Origin: CAVSRC01 sp963732845
GTDB lineage: Bacteria > Pseudomonadota > Alphaproteobacteria > Rhizobiales > Kaistiaceae
NCBI GenBank assembly: GCA_963732845.1
Contig: CAVTBE010000005.1
Coordinates: forward strand, 1 to 64,000
Length of the DNA stretch: 64,000 nt
Reading direction: 5' to 3'
Shown here: positions 54,504 to 63,900 of the stretch, piece after piece
Layout of the letters: each line of letters begins with the position of its first letter
How positions within the stretch are numbered: the stretch's first letter is position 1
Notes under the pieces: generated by a model
Told to the model about the DNA's origin: nothing
Databases searched by the model: none
Seen by the model: only the letters and a program-made list of their open reading frames with translations
Translations under genes and position numbers: made by a program

Positions 54504-56005
54504 TTCTCGTAGTTGTCGGCCACCAGCCGGTCGAGGATACGCACGCCCCAGCCCGACGCCCATGAGCGGTTCACGTCGCTCTGCGGCGAGCCAAAGCCGG
54601 TGCCAGCGATGTCGAGATGGACCCAGGGCGTGTCCTTGACGAAGCGCTTGATGAAATGGGCGGCGGTGATCGAGCCGGCGTCGCGTCCGGCGGCATTCCT
54701 GACATTGGCGAACTTGGAATCGATCTGCTTGTCGTATTCCTTGGCCAGCGGCATGCGCCAGACGCGCTCGCCGGTCGCCTCGCCGGCGGCGGAGAGCGCC
54801 GCGGCCAGCTCGTCCTCGGTGGCGTACATGCCGGCATAGTGGTGGCCGAGGGCGATGATGATGGCACCGGTCAGCGTTGCCAGGTCGATCATGAATTTCG
54901 GCTTGAAGCGGTCCTCGGTATAGGCGACCGCGTCGGCGAGCACGAGCCGCCCCTCGGCGTCGGTATTGATGATTTCGATGGTGCGGCCGGTCATGGCGGC
55001 GACGATGTCGCCCGGGCGCTGCGCGGCACCGTCGGGCATGTTCTCCACCACGCCGATGACGCCGACGGCGTTGACCTTGGCCTTGCGGCCGGCAAGCGCC
55101 CGCATGAGGCCGGTGACGGCGGCGGCACCCGCCATGTCGCCCTTCATGTCCTCCATGCCGCCGGCCGGCTTGATCGAGATGCCGCCGGTGTCGAAGACAA
55201 CGCCCTTGCCGACGAAGGCGATCGGCCTTTCCTTGGCGCGGCCGCCGTTCCAGCGCATCACCACCAGGCGCGGCGGGCGGGCCGAGCCCTGCGCCACGCC
55301 GAGTAGCGCACGCATGCCGTGCCGTTTCATTTGCGTTTCGGTCAGCACCTCGACCTCGACACCCAGGTCCTTGAGGCCCTTGGCCTGCTCGGCGAACTCG
55401 ACCGGCCCGAGAACGTTCGGCGGCTCATTGACCAGGTCGCGTGCCATCAGCACGCCGTCGGCGATCGCCGAGCGCCCGGTCCACGCCGCCCTGGCGCCGG
55501 TCAGGTCGTCGACGCAAATCGTCACCTTGACCGGCTCCTTGCGCGAATCGCCGTTGCCGTTGCCGTTGCCGTTGCCGTCGGTCTTGTAATTGTCGAAGGC
55601 GTAGGCGCGCAGCCGCATGCCGAGGGCGAAATCGGCGGCCGCGGCCTTGCCGGCTTCGCCGCCGTCGGGCCGTTCGAAGAGCACCGTTGCCACCTTGGCC
55701 TTGCCGAGCGCGCCGGCCGCCGCGCCGCCGAGGTCGACCCAGTCCTTTTCCCCGATCTCGACCGGCGCGCCGGTGCCGACCAGAACCAGCCGGTCGAAAT
55801 CGGCCCCGGCGGGCGCCAGCAGGTCGAGGATCGCCTTCGCCTTGCCGGAAAACCCGGCCGCAGCCGCGGCGCGGGTGATCTGGGCGTGAAGGCCGAGGCC
55901 CTTCGCCTGTGGCCCCAGCGCGAGATCCGGACCGACCAAGGCGATAACAGTTGCGGCGAATTTGCGACTCGGCTTGGCGAAGTGAATGCGGACGAGATCG
56001 GTCAT
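54500..56005 (-). CDS. pepA: Leucyl aminopeptidase (M17)
   Basis: This 501-residue cytosolic aminopeptidase binds two metal ions. Motifs: FVGKGVVFDTGGISIKPAGG, MEDMKGDMAGAAAVTGLMRA, the signature INTDAEGRLVLADAVAY and MIDLATLTGAIIIALGHHYA. The N-terminal domain starts MTDLVRIHFAKPSRKFAATV and has an odd insert, KTDGNGNGNGNGDSRKE, encoded by near-perfect hexamer repeats at about 55551-55580. It is coupled to holC and divergent from lptF. Confidence 0.97.
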   Translation of the reverse strand: MTDLVRIHFAKPSRKFAATVIALVGPDLALGPQAKGLGLHAQITRAAAAAGFSGKAKAILDLLAPAGADFDRLVLVGTGAPVEIGEKDWVDLGGAAAGALGKAKVATVLFERPDGGEAGKAAAADFALGMRLRAYAFDNYKTDGNGNGNGNGDSRKEPVKVTICVDDLTGARAAWTGRSAIADGVLMARDLVNEPPNVLGPVEFAEQAKGLKDLGVEVEVLTETQMKRHGMRALLGVAQGSARPPRLVVMRWNGGRAKERPIAFVGKGVVFDTGGISIKPAGGMEDMKGDMAGAAAVTGLMRALAGRKAKVNAVGVIGVVENMPDGAAQRPGDIVAAMTGRTIEIINTDAEGRLVLADAVAYTEDRFKPKFMIDLATLTGAIIIALGHHYAGMYATEDELAAALSAAGEATGERVWRMPLAKEYDKQIDSKFANVRNAAGRDAGSITAAHFIKRFVKDTPWVHLDIAGTGFGSPQSDVNRSWASGWGVRILDRLVADNYEK

Positions 56006-56161
56006 GAGGGTGGGGTCTCACTCAGAAAGGGCGGATTTCGGCGCTCACGATAGCAGACGATGCGCCGGCTGGGCGATATTCCGGGTTGCGCGCGGTTGGC
56101 CATTGCGCAATGCAGCAATCCCACCATAATCGCGGACGGCGACATTGGCCCGAAGGCGCGC

Positions 56162-57349
56162 ATGAAGCTCATCGAGCGCTATATATTCCGGAAAATCCTC
56201 GGGGCCACGACGCTGACATTCGTGGCGCTGGGGACCATGGTGTGGCTGTCGCAGGCGTTGCGCCAGTTCGATCTGGTCACCGCAAACGGCCAGACGTTGT
56301 GGACCTTCGTCTACGTCTCGGCGCTGCTGGTGCCGGCGCTGGTGACCATCGTGCTGCCGGTCGCCCTGCTGATCTCCGTGGTCTATACGTTCACCAATCT
56401 CAACGGCGATTCGGAGCTTGTGGTCATCAATGCCAGCGGCGCGGCGCAGATCACCGTGCTTCGCCCGGTGCTGGTGATCGGCGTCATCGTCACGCTGATG
56501 GTCGCCTCCATGTCGCTCTATTTCGCGCCTCTGTCGCTGCGTGCCTGGCAGATGCTCATCACCAATGTGCGCAGCGACGTGCTCACCTCGGTCCTGCAGC
56601 CGGGGCAGTTCCTGCAGCCGGTCCGCGGCCTCACGATCCACATCAGAGGCCGCGATCCGGACGGCACGCTGCATGGCGTCTTCGTTTCCGACGACCGCGA
56701 AGATGGGCAGACCTCCACCTATCTCGCCGAGCGTGGGGCTGTCATCGACAATACGCTGGGCGTGTTCATGATCATGAACAACGGGGCCATCCAGCGGCGC
56801 AGCAAGGTCGATCAGTCGATCTCGATGATCGAATTCTCGTCCTATGCCTTCGACCTGTCCTCGTTCCGCTCGAGCAGCACTACACCGCAGCTCCATCCCG
56901 CCGAGCGCGAAACCGGCTACCTGTTCAATCCGAATCCGGACGACCCCTATTTCCGCCAGTATCCGGGGAAATTCCGGGCGGAACTGCACAACCGGCTGTC
57001 CTCGCCGCTCTACGGCCTGCTGTTCGCCGTGCTGCCACTGGTCTTCCTCGGCCAGGCCGAATCACCGCGCCAGAGCCGCGCGGCAAGCGTGGCGATGGCG
57101 GTCACCATCATCACCAGCATGCGCGCCTTCGGCGTCTTCCTGCCGGGCTTCGCCGAGACGAGCACGCTGGCCGTGTGGCTGATGTATGCGATCCCGCTCG
57201 GCGGAGTGCTGGCCTCGATCCTGCTGGTCCTGATCGGTCGTCAGCTGCGTCCGCCGGAATCGGTGGTCGCCTTCGCCGAGGCCATATTTGCCCGGACGAG
57301 CGGCATGCTGCGCAGCGGCAACGCGGCACCGGCCGGAGGCACGCGCTGA
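56162..57349 (+). CDS. lptF: LPS export ABC transporter permease LptF
   Basis: This 395-residue inner-membrane permease starts MKLIERYIFRKILGATTLTF, the standard LptF N-terminus. Six hydrophobic segments flank a periplasmic beta-jellyroll (residues about 125-270, PGQFLQPVRGLTIHIRGRDP). With LptG and the LptB ATPase it extracts LPS from the inner membrane. The start was chosen over an upstream in-frame ATG at 56060 because that extension is unrelated to the family. The next gene, lptG, begins six bases downstream. Confidence 0.96.
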   Translation: MKLIERYIFRKILGATTLTFVALGTMVWLSQALRQFDLVTANGQTLWTFVYVSALLVPALVTIVLPVALLISVVYTFTNLNGDSELVVINASGAAQITVLRPVLVIGVIVTLMVASMSLYFAPLSLRAWQMLITNVRSDVLTSVLQPGQFLQPVRGLTIHIRGRDPDGTLHGVFVSDDREDGQTSTYLAERGAVIDNTLGVFMIMNNGAIQRRSKVDQSISMIEFSSYAFDLSSFRSSSTTPQLHPAERETGYLFNPNPDDPYFRQYPGKFRAELHNRLSSPLYGLLFAVLPLVFLGQAESPRQSRAASVAMAVTIITSMRAFGVFLPGFAETSTLAVWLMYAIPLGGVLASILLVLIGRQLRPPESVVAFAEAIFARTSGMLRSGNAAPAGGTR

Positions 57350-57355
57350 GGTCCT

Positions 57356-58447
57356 ATGGTCAGCCGCACCCTCTCGCTCTATTTCGCCCGCCACTTCGCC
57401 AAGATGGTGCTGTCCATCTTCATGCTGGGCTTCATCCTGATCATGGTGGTCACGTATATCGAGTTCTTCAACCGCGCGTTCCGGGGTGACTACGAGGCCG
57501 GCTTCACGCTCGCCCTCGTCGCCCTCTTCCGCGTGCCGAGCGTGACCGAAGACGCGCTGCCGTTCGCGGTCCTTTACGGGTCGATCGCCGCTTTCGTCGT
57601 GGCCAACCGACGGCTGGAAGTGGTGGTGGCGCGGGCGGCCGGGGTTTCGGCCATGCAGTTCCTGCTGCCGGCCTGCATCGTCGGCCTGGTGATCGGGATC
57701 GTCGGAACGACCCTCTACAACCCGCTGGCCGTCAGCCTGCTCAACCTGTCGAACGAACTGACGACCGAGGTGATCCCGTCCGGCCACGGGCCGGTGGAGA
57801 CTCACACCGGGCCGGTGTGGGTGCGCCAGGCGACCGGAAGCGGCGAATCGATTGTCGGCGCCCCCCAGTCCTATGACGACGGCCTCGGCCTTATCGGCGT
57901 GACCGCCTACGTGTTCGACCCGAGCGGGAAGTTCCTCGAGCGAATCGACGCAGATAAGGGCCACTACGAGCCGGGCGTGTGGCACCTGCAAAAGGCCATC
58001 GTGACGACCGTCAACACCAATCCGCGCAAGGTGGCGACCTATGACCTGCCGACGAACCTGTCCGCCGAAGAGGTGAGGAGAACTTTCTTACACCTTGATT
58101 CCGTTTCGTTTTGGTCGCTTCCGGCCCTGGCCGCCGCAGCCCAGCGCGCCGGTGTGCCGGGGAACCGGTTTCTGCTACAATACAACGTGCTGCTGTCCCG
58201 ACCGATCCTGCTCCTCGCCATGGTGCTGATTGCGGCCAATGTGTCCCTGAGATTCTCCCGTTCCCGGGACGTTGGATGGATGATTATCACTGGCGTTACC
58301 GTGGGCTTCATGCTTTATGTTCTCATGAACATTGCATGGGATTTGGGGAGTGGCGGAATCGTACCACCGCCACTGGCTGCATGGTTGCCGGCGATCGTAG
58401 CAACGCTGTTTGGAATAACGGTTCTGTTGCATCTGGAGGACGGATGA
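57356..58447 (+). CDS. lptG: LPS export ABC transporter permease LptG
   Basis: This 363-residue partner of LptF starts MVSRTLSLYFARHFAKMVLS. Helices include FMLGFILIMVVTYIEFFNRA, LLPACIVGLVIGIVGTTLYN and RDVGWMIITGVTVGFMLYVL. The periplasmic domain lies between (WHLQKAIVTTVNTNPRKVAT). The stop overlaps the lptD start as ATGA, so the export machine is translationally coupled. Confidence 0.96.
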   Translation: MVSRTLSLYFARHFAKMVLSIFMLGFILIMVVTYIEFFNRAFRGDYEAGFTLALVALFRVPSVTEDALPFAVLYGSIAAFVVANRRLEVVVARAAGVSAMQFLLPACIVGLVIGIVGTTLYNPLAVSLLNLSNELTTEVIPSGHGPVETHTGPVWVRQATGSGESIVGAPQSYDDGLGLIGVTAYVFDPSGKFLERIDADKGHYEPGVWHLQKAIVTTVNTNPRKVATYDLPTNLSAEEVRRTFLHLDSVSFWSLPALAAAAQRAGVPGNRFLLQYNVLLSRPILLLAMVLIAANVSLRFSRSRDVGWMIITGVTVGFMLYVLMNIAWDLGSGGIVPPPLAAWLPAIVATLFGITVLLHLEDG

Positions 58448-60849
58448 GCGGGGCGGCGGCCAGGGTCGCTGAAGGGGGATGGTCCGGCCGTATTTTCGGC
58501 CGGCGTCTGATGCGCGCCGCGCTGGCTGCGGTGGTGCTCGCGTTCGCCCTTCCGACAGCCGGCTTCGCCGCCATCGGCAGTGCCGCCATCGGCAGTTCGG
58601 CGATCAACCTGCCCAAATCGGTCGCTCCCGGCGAGAAGATGCTCGTCGAATCCGATCAGCTCGTCTACGACTACGACAACAACGCGGTTTCCGCGGTCGG
58701 CAATGTGAAGATCTACTATGCCGGCTACACGCTCGAGGCCGAGAAGGTCACCTACAACAAGACGAGTGGCCGGCTGTTCGCCTTCGGCCGTGTGAAGCTG
58801 GTCGACCCGACCGGCTCGGCCTATTACAGCGATTATCTCGACATCACCGACGACTTCCGCGACGGCTTCGTCCAGTCGCTGAGGGTCGACAGCGCCGATC
58901 ACACCCATTTCGGCGCCGCCAGCGCCCAGCAAGAGGGCGATCAGACGACGTTCACGGAGGGCAGCTACACCGCCTGCGAACCGTGCAAGGAGAACCCCGA
59001 CAAGCCTCCGCTGTGGGACGTGAAGGCGACCAAGATCGTGTTCAACCACAAGGAGCACATGGTCTACTTCACGAACGCCCGGCTCGAGTTCATGGGCGTG
59101 CCGCTGGCGTGGTCGCCCTACTTCGCCGTTCCCGATCCCTCGGTGAAGCGCAAATCCGGCATCCTGGCCCCCAGCATCGGCTACTCCGAAAAGCTCGGCT
59201 TCTTCGGGACGGTCCCCTACTACTGGGTGATCGCGCCCAATATGGACGTCACATTCTCGCCGACCTACCTCTCGCGGCAGGGCTTCCTGGGGGCGATCGA
59301 ATTTCGCCATCGCCTGTCGAACGGCCAGTACACGCTCAACGTGTCGGGAATCCATCAGTCGGATCCGGAGGCTTGGCGCAAAGACTCGCCGAGCCGGCAG
59401 ACGTGGCGTGGCGCGGTCAGGACCTCCGGCTCGCTCGATGTCGCTGACGACTGGACCTTCGGCTGGAACGGCACGCTCATGTCCGATTCCACCTTCATCA
59501 AAGATTACGGTGCCATCGACGGCGTCGTGGGATCAGCGACCTCGACCACCTATCTGACCGGACTGAAGGATCGGAACTACTTCTCGGCCAGAGCGTCCTA
59601 CTACAAGATCCTGGTCGACCCGACGGCCATCGCGAAGTCCGAGCGGGCCCGCTACCATCAGGATCGCCAGGCGATCGTGGTGCCTGAGATCGACTACAAG
59701 AAATATGCCGACGGGCCCGTTTTCGGCGGCGAGCTATCGTCCACCGCCAATCTGACGACGCTCACCCGCGGCGAGGACGATTCGTGGCAGTACGCCGGTT
59801 CGAACGGCCCGACCTATTTCGCCGGGACTGCCGGCACTTTCGTCCGTGCGACTGAACAGATCGACTGGCGGCGGCGCTTCATCGGGCCGATGGGACAGGT
59901 CATCACGCCATTCGCCTATGTGCGTGGCGACGCCTTCTATCTGCAAGGCCAGACGGCGGCAGCCGTGGCCGCCGGAATAACATCCGATGCCGACGCTTAC
60001 CGCTTCATGCCGGCGGTCGGCCTCGACTGGCGCCTGCCGATCCTCGTCCAGACCGACCATTCCACGAACATCATCGAGCCGCGTGTCCAGTTGATCGTGC
60101 GCCCGAACGAAATGATGGCCGGCAAGCTGCCCAACAACGACGCACAAAGCCTGGTGTTTGGCGTGTCGAACCTGTTCGATCTCGACAAGTTCTCGGGCTA
60201 CGACCGCGAGGAAGGCGGCACGCGCCTGAACGCCGGCCTGCACTACAACGGCACCTTCGACAATGGCGCCTCGGTCGATGCGACCTTTGGCCAGTCGTTC
60301 CACTTGGCCGGCACGAATCCCTATGCGACGAGTGACGTCAGCGGCTTGGGCGGCAGCGGCCTCACCGGCCTCGAATCGGACCACTCCGACTATGTCGCCG
60401 GCGCCGCCCTCGACAGCGGCCTCGGGCCGCGCATCTCCGCCAACGGGCGCTTCGACAATTCGGACTTCGCCATCAATCGCGGCGAGGTCGAGGCGACATC
60501 GGCGTTCGGACCGCTTAGCGCCTCGGCCGCCTATCTCTATCTGCGCCACAACCCATACAACGAGAACCTCGAATCTGCTTCGATCCTGCGCGGCGCCAGC
60601 TCGCTCAACATCTCGGACAACTGGCGTGTGTTCGGGACGTTGATCTACGACGTCAAGAACACCACGCTCGCCAGCAAGAGCCTGGGTATTGCGTTCGACA
60701 ACGAATGCTTGACTGTTGCCGTTGCCTACAGCGAAAACCGTGCCGGCTACACCGACGTCACACCGAGCCGCTGGCTGACCTTCCGTCTGCAGATGCGCAC
60801 CCTCGGCAACAGCGTCATCCAGAACAATCTGGGCAATCTGACCAACTGA
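58444..60849 (+). CDS. lptD: LPS-assembly protein LptD
   Basis: This 801-residue outer-membrane protein inserts LPS into the outer leaflet. A 45-residue N-terminus with signal helix (MRAALAAVVLAFALPTAGFA) is followed by an AIGSAAIGSSAI repeat. The OstA jellyroll (MLVESDQLVYDYDNNAVSAV, VKIYYAGYTLEAEKVTYNKT) comes next. The C-terminal barrel starts near residue 230 (YFAVPDPSVKRKSGILAPSI). The end is RLQMRTLGNSVIQNNLGNLT. It overlaps lptG by four bases and is followed by a SurA-like gene. Confidence 0.96.
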   Translation: MSGAAARVAEGGWSGRIFGRRLMRAALAAVVLAFALPTAGFAAIGSAAIGSSAINLPKSVAPGEKMLVESDQLVYDYDNNAVSAVGNVKIYYAGYTLEAEKVTYNKTSGRLFAFGRVKLVDPTGSAYYSDYLDITDDFRDGFVQSLRVDSADHTHFGAASAQQEGDQTTFTEGSYTACEPCKENPDKPPLWDVKATKIVFNHKEHMVYFTNARLEFMGVPLAWSPYFAVPDPSVKRKSGILAPSIGYSEKLGFFGTVPYYWVIAPNMDVTFSPTYLSRQGFLGAIEFRHRLSNGQYTLNVSGIHQSDPEAWRKDSPSRQTWRGAVRTSGSLDVADDWTFGWNGTLMSDSTFIKDYGAIDGVVGSATSTTYLTGLKDRNYFSARASYYKILVDPTAIAKSERARYHQDRQAIVVPEIDYKKYADGPVFGGELSSTANLTTLTRGEDDSWQYAGSNGPTYFAGTAGTFVRATEQIDWRRRFIGPMGQVITPFAYVRGDAFYLQGQTAAAVAAGITSDADAYRFMPAVGLDWRLPILVQTDHSTNIIEPRVQLIVRPNEMMAGKLPNNDAQSLVFGVSNLFDLDKFSGYDREEGGTRLNAGLHYNGTFDNGASVDATFGQSFHLAGTNPYATSDVSGLGGSGLTGLESDHSDYVAGAALDSGLGPRISANGRFDNSDFAINRGEVEATSAFGPLSASAAYLYLRHNPYNENLESASILRGASSLNISDNWRVFGTLIYDVKNTTLASKSLGIAFDNECLTVAVAYSENRAGYTDVTPSRWLTFRLQMRTLGNSVIQNNLGNLTN

Positions 60850-60988
60850 CGGTTCTCTTGGGTGCGATACCCTTCTTTTTGCCAGATTTGGCGCAATGAT
60901 GCGGCCACGCGGTGCCGGACCGGTATCGCGTGATGCTTCGCCGTCGTGCTATTTTGCGCTGTTGTGCGCCGGCGTCGATTTCCGGGGA

Positions 60989-62017
60989 ATGTCGTTGAAC
61001 CTTCCGAAAGTTCTTGTATTGCGTCTGTTGGTCGCCGGTCTGGTTGTCGCCGGCACGGCGGGCCTTTCGGCGTGCAGCAGCTTCGGCGACATGTTCGATT
61101 CGGGCTCGAACAAGGTCACCGGACCGCCGGTCACCGGCAAGACCGAGATGCCGGACATCCCGACACTCAGCAAGAAGGCCAGCTCCATTGCGGTCCTGGT
61201 CAACGAAGTCCCGATCACCAATTACGACATCAGCCAGCGCCAGAAGCTGATGGCACTGGGTGGCGCCAAGACCAGCACCAAGATCGCCACCGACGAGCTG
61301 ATCGACGAGGCGCTGGAGATGTACGAGGCGAACAAGAGAGGCGTCAACGCACCCGATTCCCAGATCGAAGGCGCCTTCAACGGAATCGCGCAGCAACTCA
61401 AGCTGACGCCGACGCAGCTGACCCAGGCCCTGGCTTCGCGCGGCATCGACGCCTCGTCGCTGAAGCAGCGGCTGCGCGCCCAGGTGACCTGGCAGTATCT
61501 CGTGCAGCGGCACACGCAGGCGAAAGCGACGATCAAGACCGAGGACGTGACCAACGCCCTGCTCGCCAAGGGCGATCCGACCCAGATGACGCTCAACGAG
61601 TACATTCTGCAGCAGATCATCTTCATCGTGCCGCAGGGCTCGCCGGCTGCCCTCTACGCCCAGCGGCGGCGCGAGGCGGTGCAGTTCCGCCAGCGCTTCA
61701 CGGGCTGCGACAACAGCATCGCCCAGGCGAAACTGTTGCGCGGCGTCGTGGTCAAGAACATCGGCCGCCGCGACGATACCCAACTCAACGGCGCCGAGGG
61801 CGAGGACATCAAGAAGACTCCGGCCGGCAAGACGGCGTCCCCCGTCCAGATGGACCAGGGCATCGAGCTGATCGCCGTGTGTTCGGTGCGCCAGGTGCAG
61901 AGCCAGGCGGCGGCGCGGGCCGCGGTGACCAACGAGCTCTATGGCAAACAGGCGAAGGACCTCGGCAAGGACTACTTGGCAGAGTTGCGCAAGGCGGCGA
62001 TCATCGAATATCGCTGA
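60989..62017 (+). CDS. SurA-like periplasmic chaperone, probable lipoprotein
   Basis: This 342-residue protein starts MSLNLPKVLVLRLLVAGLVV and has a lipobox-like LSACSSFGD, so it may be lipidated at Cys. The SurA N-terminal domain is seen in IAVLVNEVPITNYDISQRQK, LMALGG, DELIDEALEMYEANKRG and SLKQRLRAQVTWQYLVQRHT. A C-terminal SurA-like helix follows (KDLGKDYLAELRKAAIIEYR). I do not see a clear parvulin PPIase domain. It probably chaperones LptD and other barrels. The ATG at 60989 was preferred to one at 60896 because the signal sequence begins there. Confidence 0.85.
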   Translation: MSLNLPKVLVLRLLVAGLVVAGTAGLSACSSFGDMFDSGSNKVTGPPVTGKTEMPDIPTLSKKASSIAVLVNEVPITNYDISQRQKLMALGGAKTSTKIATDELIDEALEMYEANKRGVNAPDSQIEGAFNGIAQQLKLTPTQLTQALASRGIDASSLKQRLRAQVTWQYLVQRHTQAKATIKTEDVTNALLAKGDPTQMTLNEYILQQIIFIVPQGSPAALYAQRRREAVQFRQRFTGCDNSIAQAKLLRGVVVKNIGRRDDTQLNGAEGEDIKKTPAGKTASPVQMDQGIELIAVCSVRQVQSQAAARAAVTNELYGKQAKDLGKDYLAELRKAAIIEYR

Positions 62018-62041
62018 CCGGGACGCGAAGGGGCACCGGGG

Positions 62042-63052
62042 ATGCTACCGCCACTTGCCCTCACCATGGGGGAACCGTCCGGTATTGGACCGGACATCAC
62101 GATTGCCGCATGGCTCAGGCGGCACGAGTTGGCGTTGCCGCCCTTCTATTGCCTGGCCGACAAGACCGTGCTGACCGAGCGGGCCGCCATGCTGGGGGCG
62201 GCCTGTCCGATCGAGACCGTCACTGCGGATACCGCCGCCGCCTGTTTCGAACGCGCCCTCCCCGTGGTGCAGTTGGAGGCGCCGGTCGCCGCGCGCGTCG
62301 GCGAACCCGACCCGGCCAACGCTCAGGCGGTCATTGAAGCGATCGCGCGCGCCGTCGGCGATGTGCGCGCCGGCGTTGCGGCGGCGGTGGTGACCAATCC
62401 GATCAACAAGAAAGTCCTCTACGACGCCGGCTTCCGCCATCCCGGCCATACCGAATTCCTCGGCACGCTGTCGGCGGCGTGGACGGGCGAGCCGGGCAAG
62501 CCGGTCATGATGCTGGCCAGCCCCGAGTTGAAGGCGGTGCCGGTGACCATCCACATCCCGCTGCGCGATGTGGTGGGGGCGCTGTCGGAACGGCTGATCG
62601 TGGATACCGGCCGCATCGTCGCCGATTCGCTGAAACGCCGTTTCGCGGTGCCGAATCCGCGCCTGGCGGTCGCCGGGGTCAATCCCCATGCCGGCGAGAG
62701 CGGCTCGATCGGCGACGAGGACGAGCGCATCGTTCGGCCGGCGGTCGCCATCCTGCGGGCCGAGGGCATCGATGCGCGCGGTCCGTTGCCCGCCGATACA
62801 CTGTTCCATCCGGCGGCGCGGGCGACCTTCGATGCGGTGCTGTGCATGTATCACGACCAGGCGCTGATCCCGGCCAAGACGCTCGCCTTCGCCGACGGGG
62901 TCAACGTGACGCTCGGCCTCGCCTTCGTGCGCACCTCGCCCGATCACGGCACCGCCTTCGACATCGCCGGAACGGGGCGTGCCGACCCGGCGAGCCTTGC
63001 CGCGGCGCTGCGTCTGGCGGCAGAGCTGAGGCGCAACGAAATCGCCGAATGA
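62042..63052 (+). CDS. pdxA: 4-hydroxythreonine-4-phosphate dehydrogenase
   Basis: This 336-residue enzyme of pyridoxal-phosphate synthesis starts MLPPLALTMGEPSGIGPDIT, with the invariant GEPSGIGP. Metal and substrate motifs are FRHPGHTEFLGTLSAAW, LAVAGVNPHAGESGSIGDED, MYHDQALIPAKTLAFADGVN and RTSPDHGTAFDIAGTGRADP. It oxidises 4-hydroxythreonine-4-phosphate with NAD+. The stop overlaps the rsmA start as ATGA. The surA-pdxA-rsmA order is conserved in many proteobacteria. Confidence 0.97.
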   Translation: MLPPLALTMGEPSGIGPDITIAAWLRRHELALPPFYCLADKTVLTERAAMLGAACPIETVTADTAAACFERALPVVQLEAPVAARVGEPDPANAQAVIEAIARAVGDVRAGVAAAVVTNPINKKVLYDAGFRHPGHTEFLGTLSAAWTGEPGKPVMMLASPELKAVPVTIHIPLRDVVGALSERLIVDTGRIVADSLKRRFAVPNPRLAVAGVNPHAGESGSIGDEDERIVRPAVAILRAEGIDARGPLPADTLFHPAARATFDAVLCMYHDQALIPAKTLAFADGVNVTLGLAFVRTSPDHGTAFDIAGTGRADPASLAAALRLAAELRRNEIAE

Positions 63053-63900
63053 GCGCGATCGACGACCTGCCGCCGCTGCGCGACGTCATCGCCCGCCATG
63101 AGCTTCTGGCCCGCAAGAGCCTTGGCCAGAATTTCCTGCTCGACCTCAACCTGACGGCGCGCATCGCCCGCGCCGCGGGGCCGCTGGCCGACACCACCGT
63201 CGTGGAGGTCGGGCCGGGGCCTGGTGGTCTCACCCGTTCGCTCCTCGCGGAAGGCGCGGGCCACGTGGTCGCCATCGAGCGGGACCAGCGCTGCATCGCC
63301 GCGCTGGAAGAGATCGCCGCAGCGGCGCCCGGGCGCCTCACCATCATCAATGCCGACGCGCTGACGGTCGACATGGCGGCGCTGGCGGCAAGGCCGGCAC
63401 GTCTCGCCGCCAACCTGCCCTACAACATCGCCACCCCCCTGCTCGTCGGCTGGCTGAAGACCGCGCCCTGGCCGCCCTGGTACGAATCGATGACGCTGAT
63501 GTTCCAGCGCGAGGTGGCCGAGCGCATCGTCGCCGGCCCTGGCTCGAAGACCTATGGTCGCCTCGGCGTGCTCGCCGGCTGGCGGGCCGAAGCCGAGATC
63601 CTCTTCGACGTGTCGCCGCGCGCCTTCACGCCGCAGCCCAAGGTCACCTCGTCGGTGGTGCGGCTGACGCCGCGCGCCCGGCCGCTTGCCTGCGATCCGG
63701 CAGTCCTGGAACGGGTGACCGCGGCAGGCTTTGGCCAGCGGCGCAAGATGCTGCGCCAGAGCCTGAAGACACTGGGTCTGGATGCGCTGCACCTGCTGGC
63801 GGTTGCCGGCATCGAGGAGACGCGGCGGGCGGAAGAGATCGACATCGCCGGCTTCGTCGCGCTGGCCAACGCCGTGAGTGCCGCTAATCCATCTTCTTGA
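63049..63900 (+). CDS. rsmA: 16S rRNA dimethyladenosine transferase
   Basis: This 283-residue KsgA-family enzyme dimethylates A1518 and A1519. It starts MSAIDDLPPLRDVIARHELL, then KSLGQNFLLDLNLTARIARA. The AdoMet motif is TVVEVGPGPGGLTRSLLAEG, the acidic strand VVAIERDQRC, and the catalytic RLAANLPYNIATPLLVGWL. The C-terminal RNA-binding part ends FVALANAVSAANPSS. It overlaps pdxA by four bases and overlaps the convergent minus-strand gene at 63884 by 17 bases. Confidence 0.97.
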   Translation: MSAIDDLPPLRDVIARHELLARKSLGQNFLLDLNLTARIARAAGPLADTTVVEVGPGPGGLTRSLLAEGAGHVVAIERDQRCIAALEEIAAAAPGRLTIINADALTVDMAALAARPARLAANLPYNIATPLLVGWLKTAPWPPWYESMTLMFQREVAERIVAGPGSKTYGRLGVLAGWRAEAEILFDVSPRAFTPQPKVTSSVVRLTPRARPLACDPAVLERVTAAGFGQRRKMLRQSLKTLGLDALHLLAVAGIEETRRAEEIDIAGFVALANAVSAANPSS

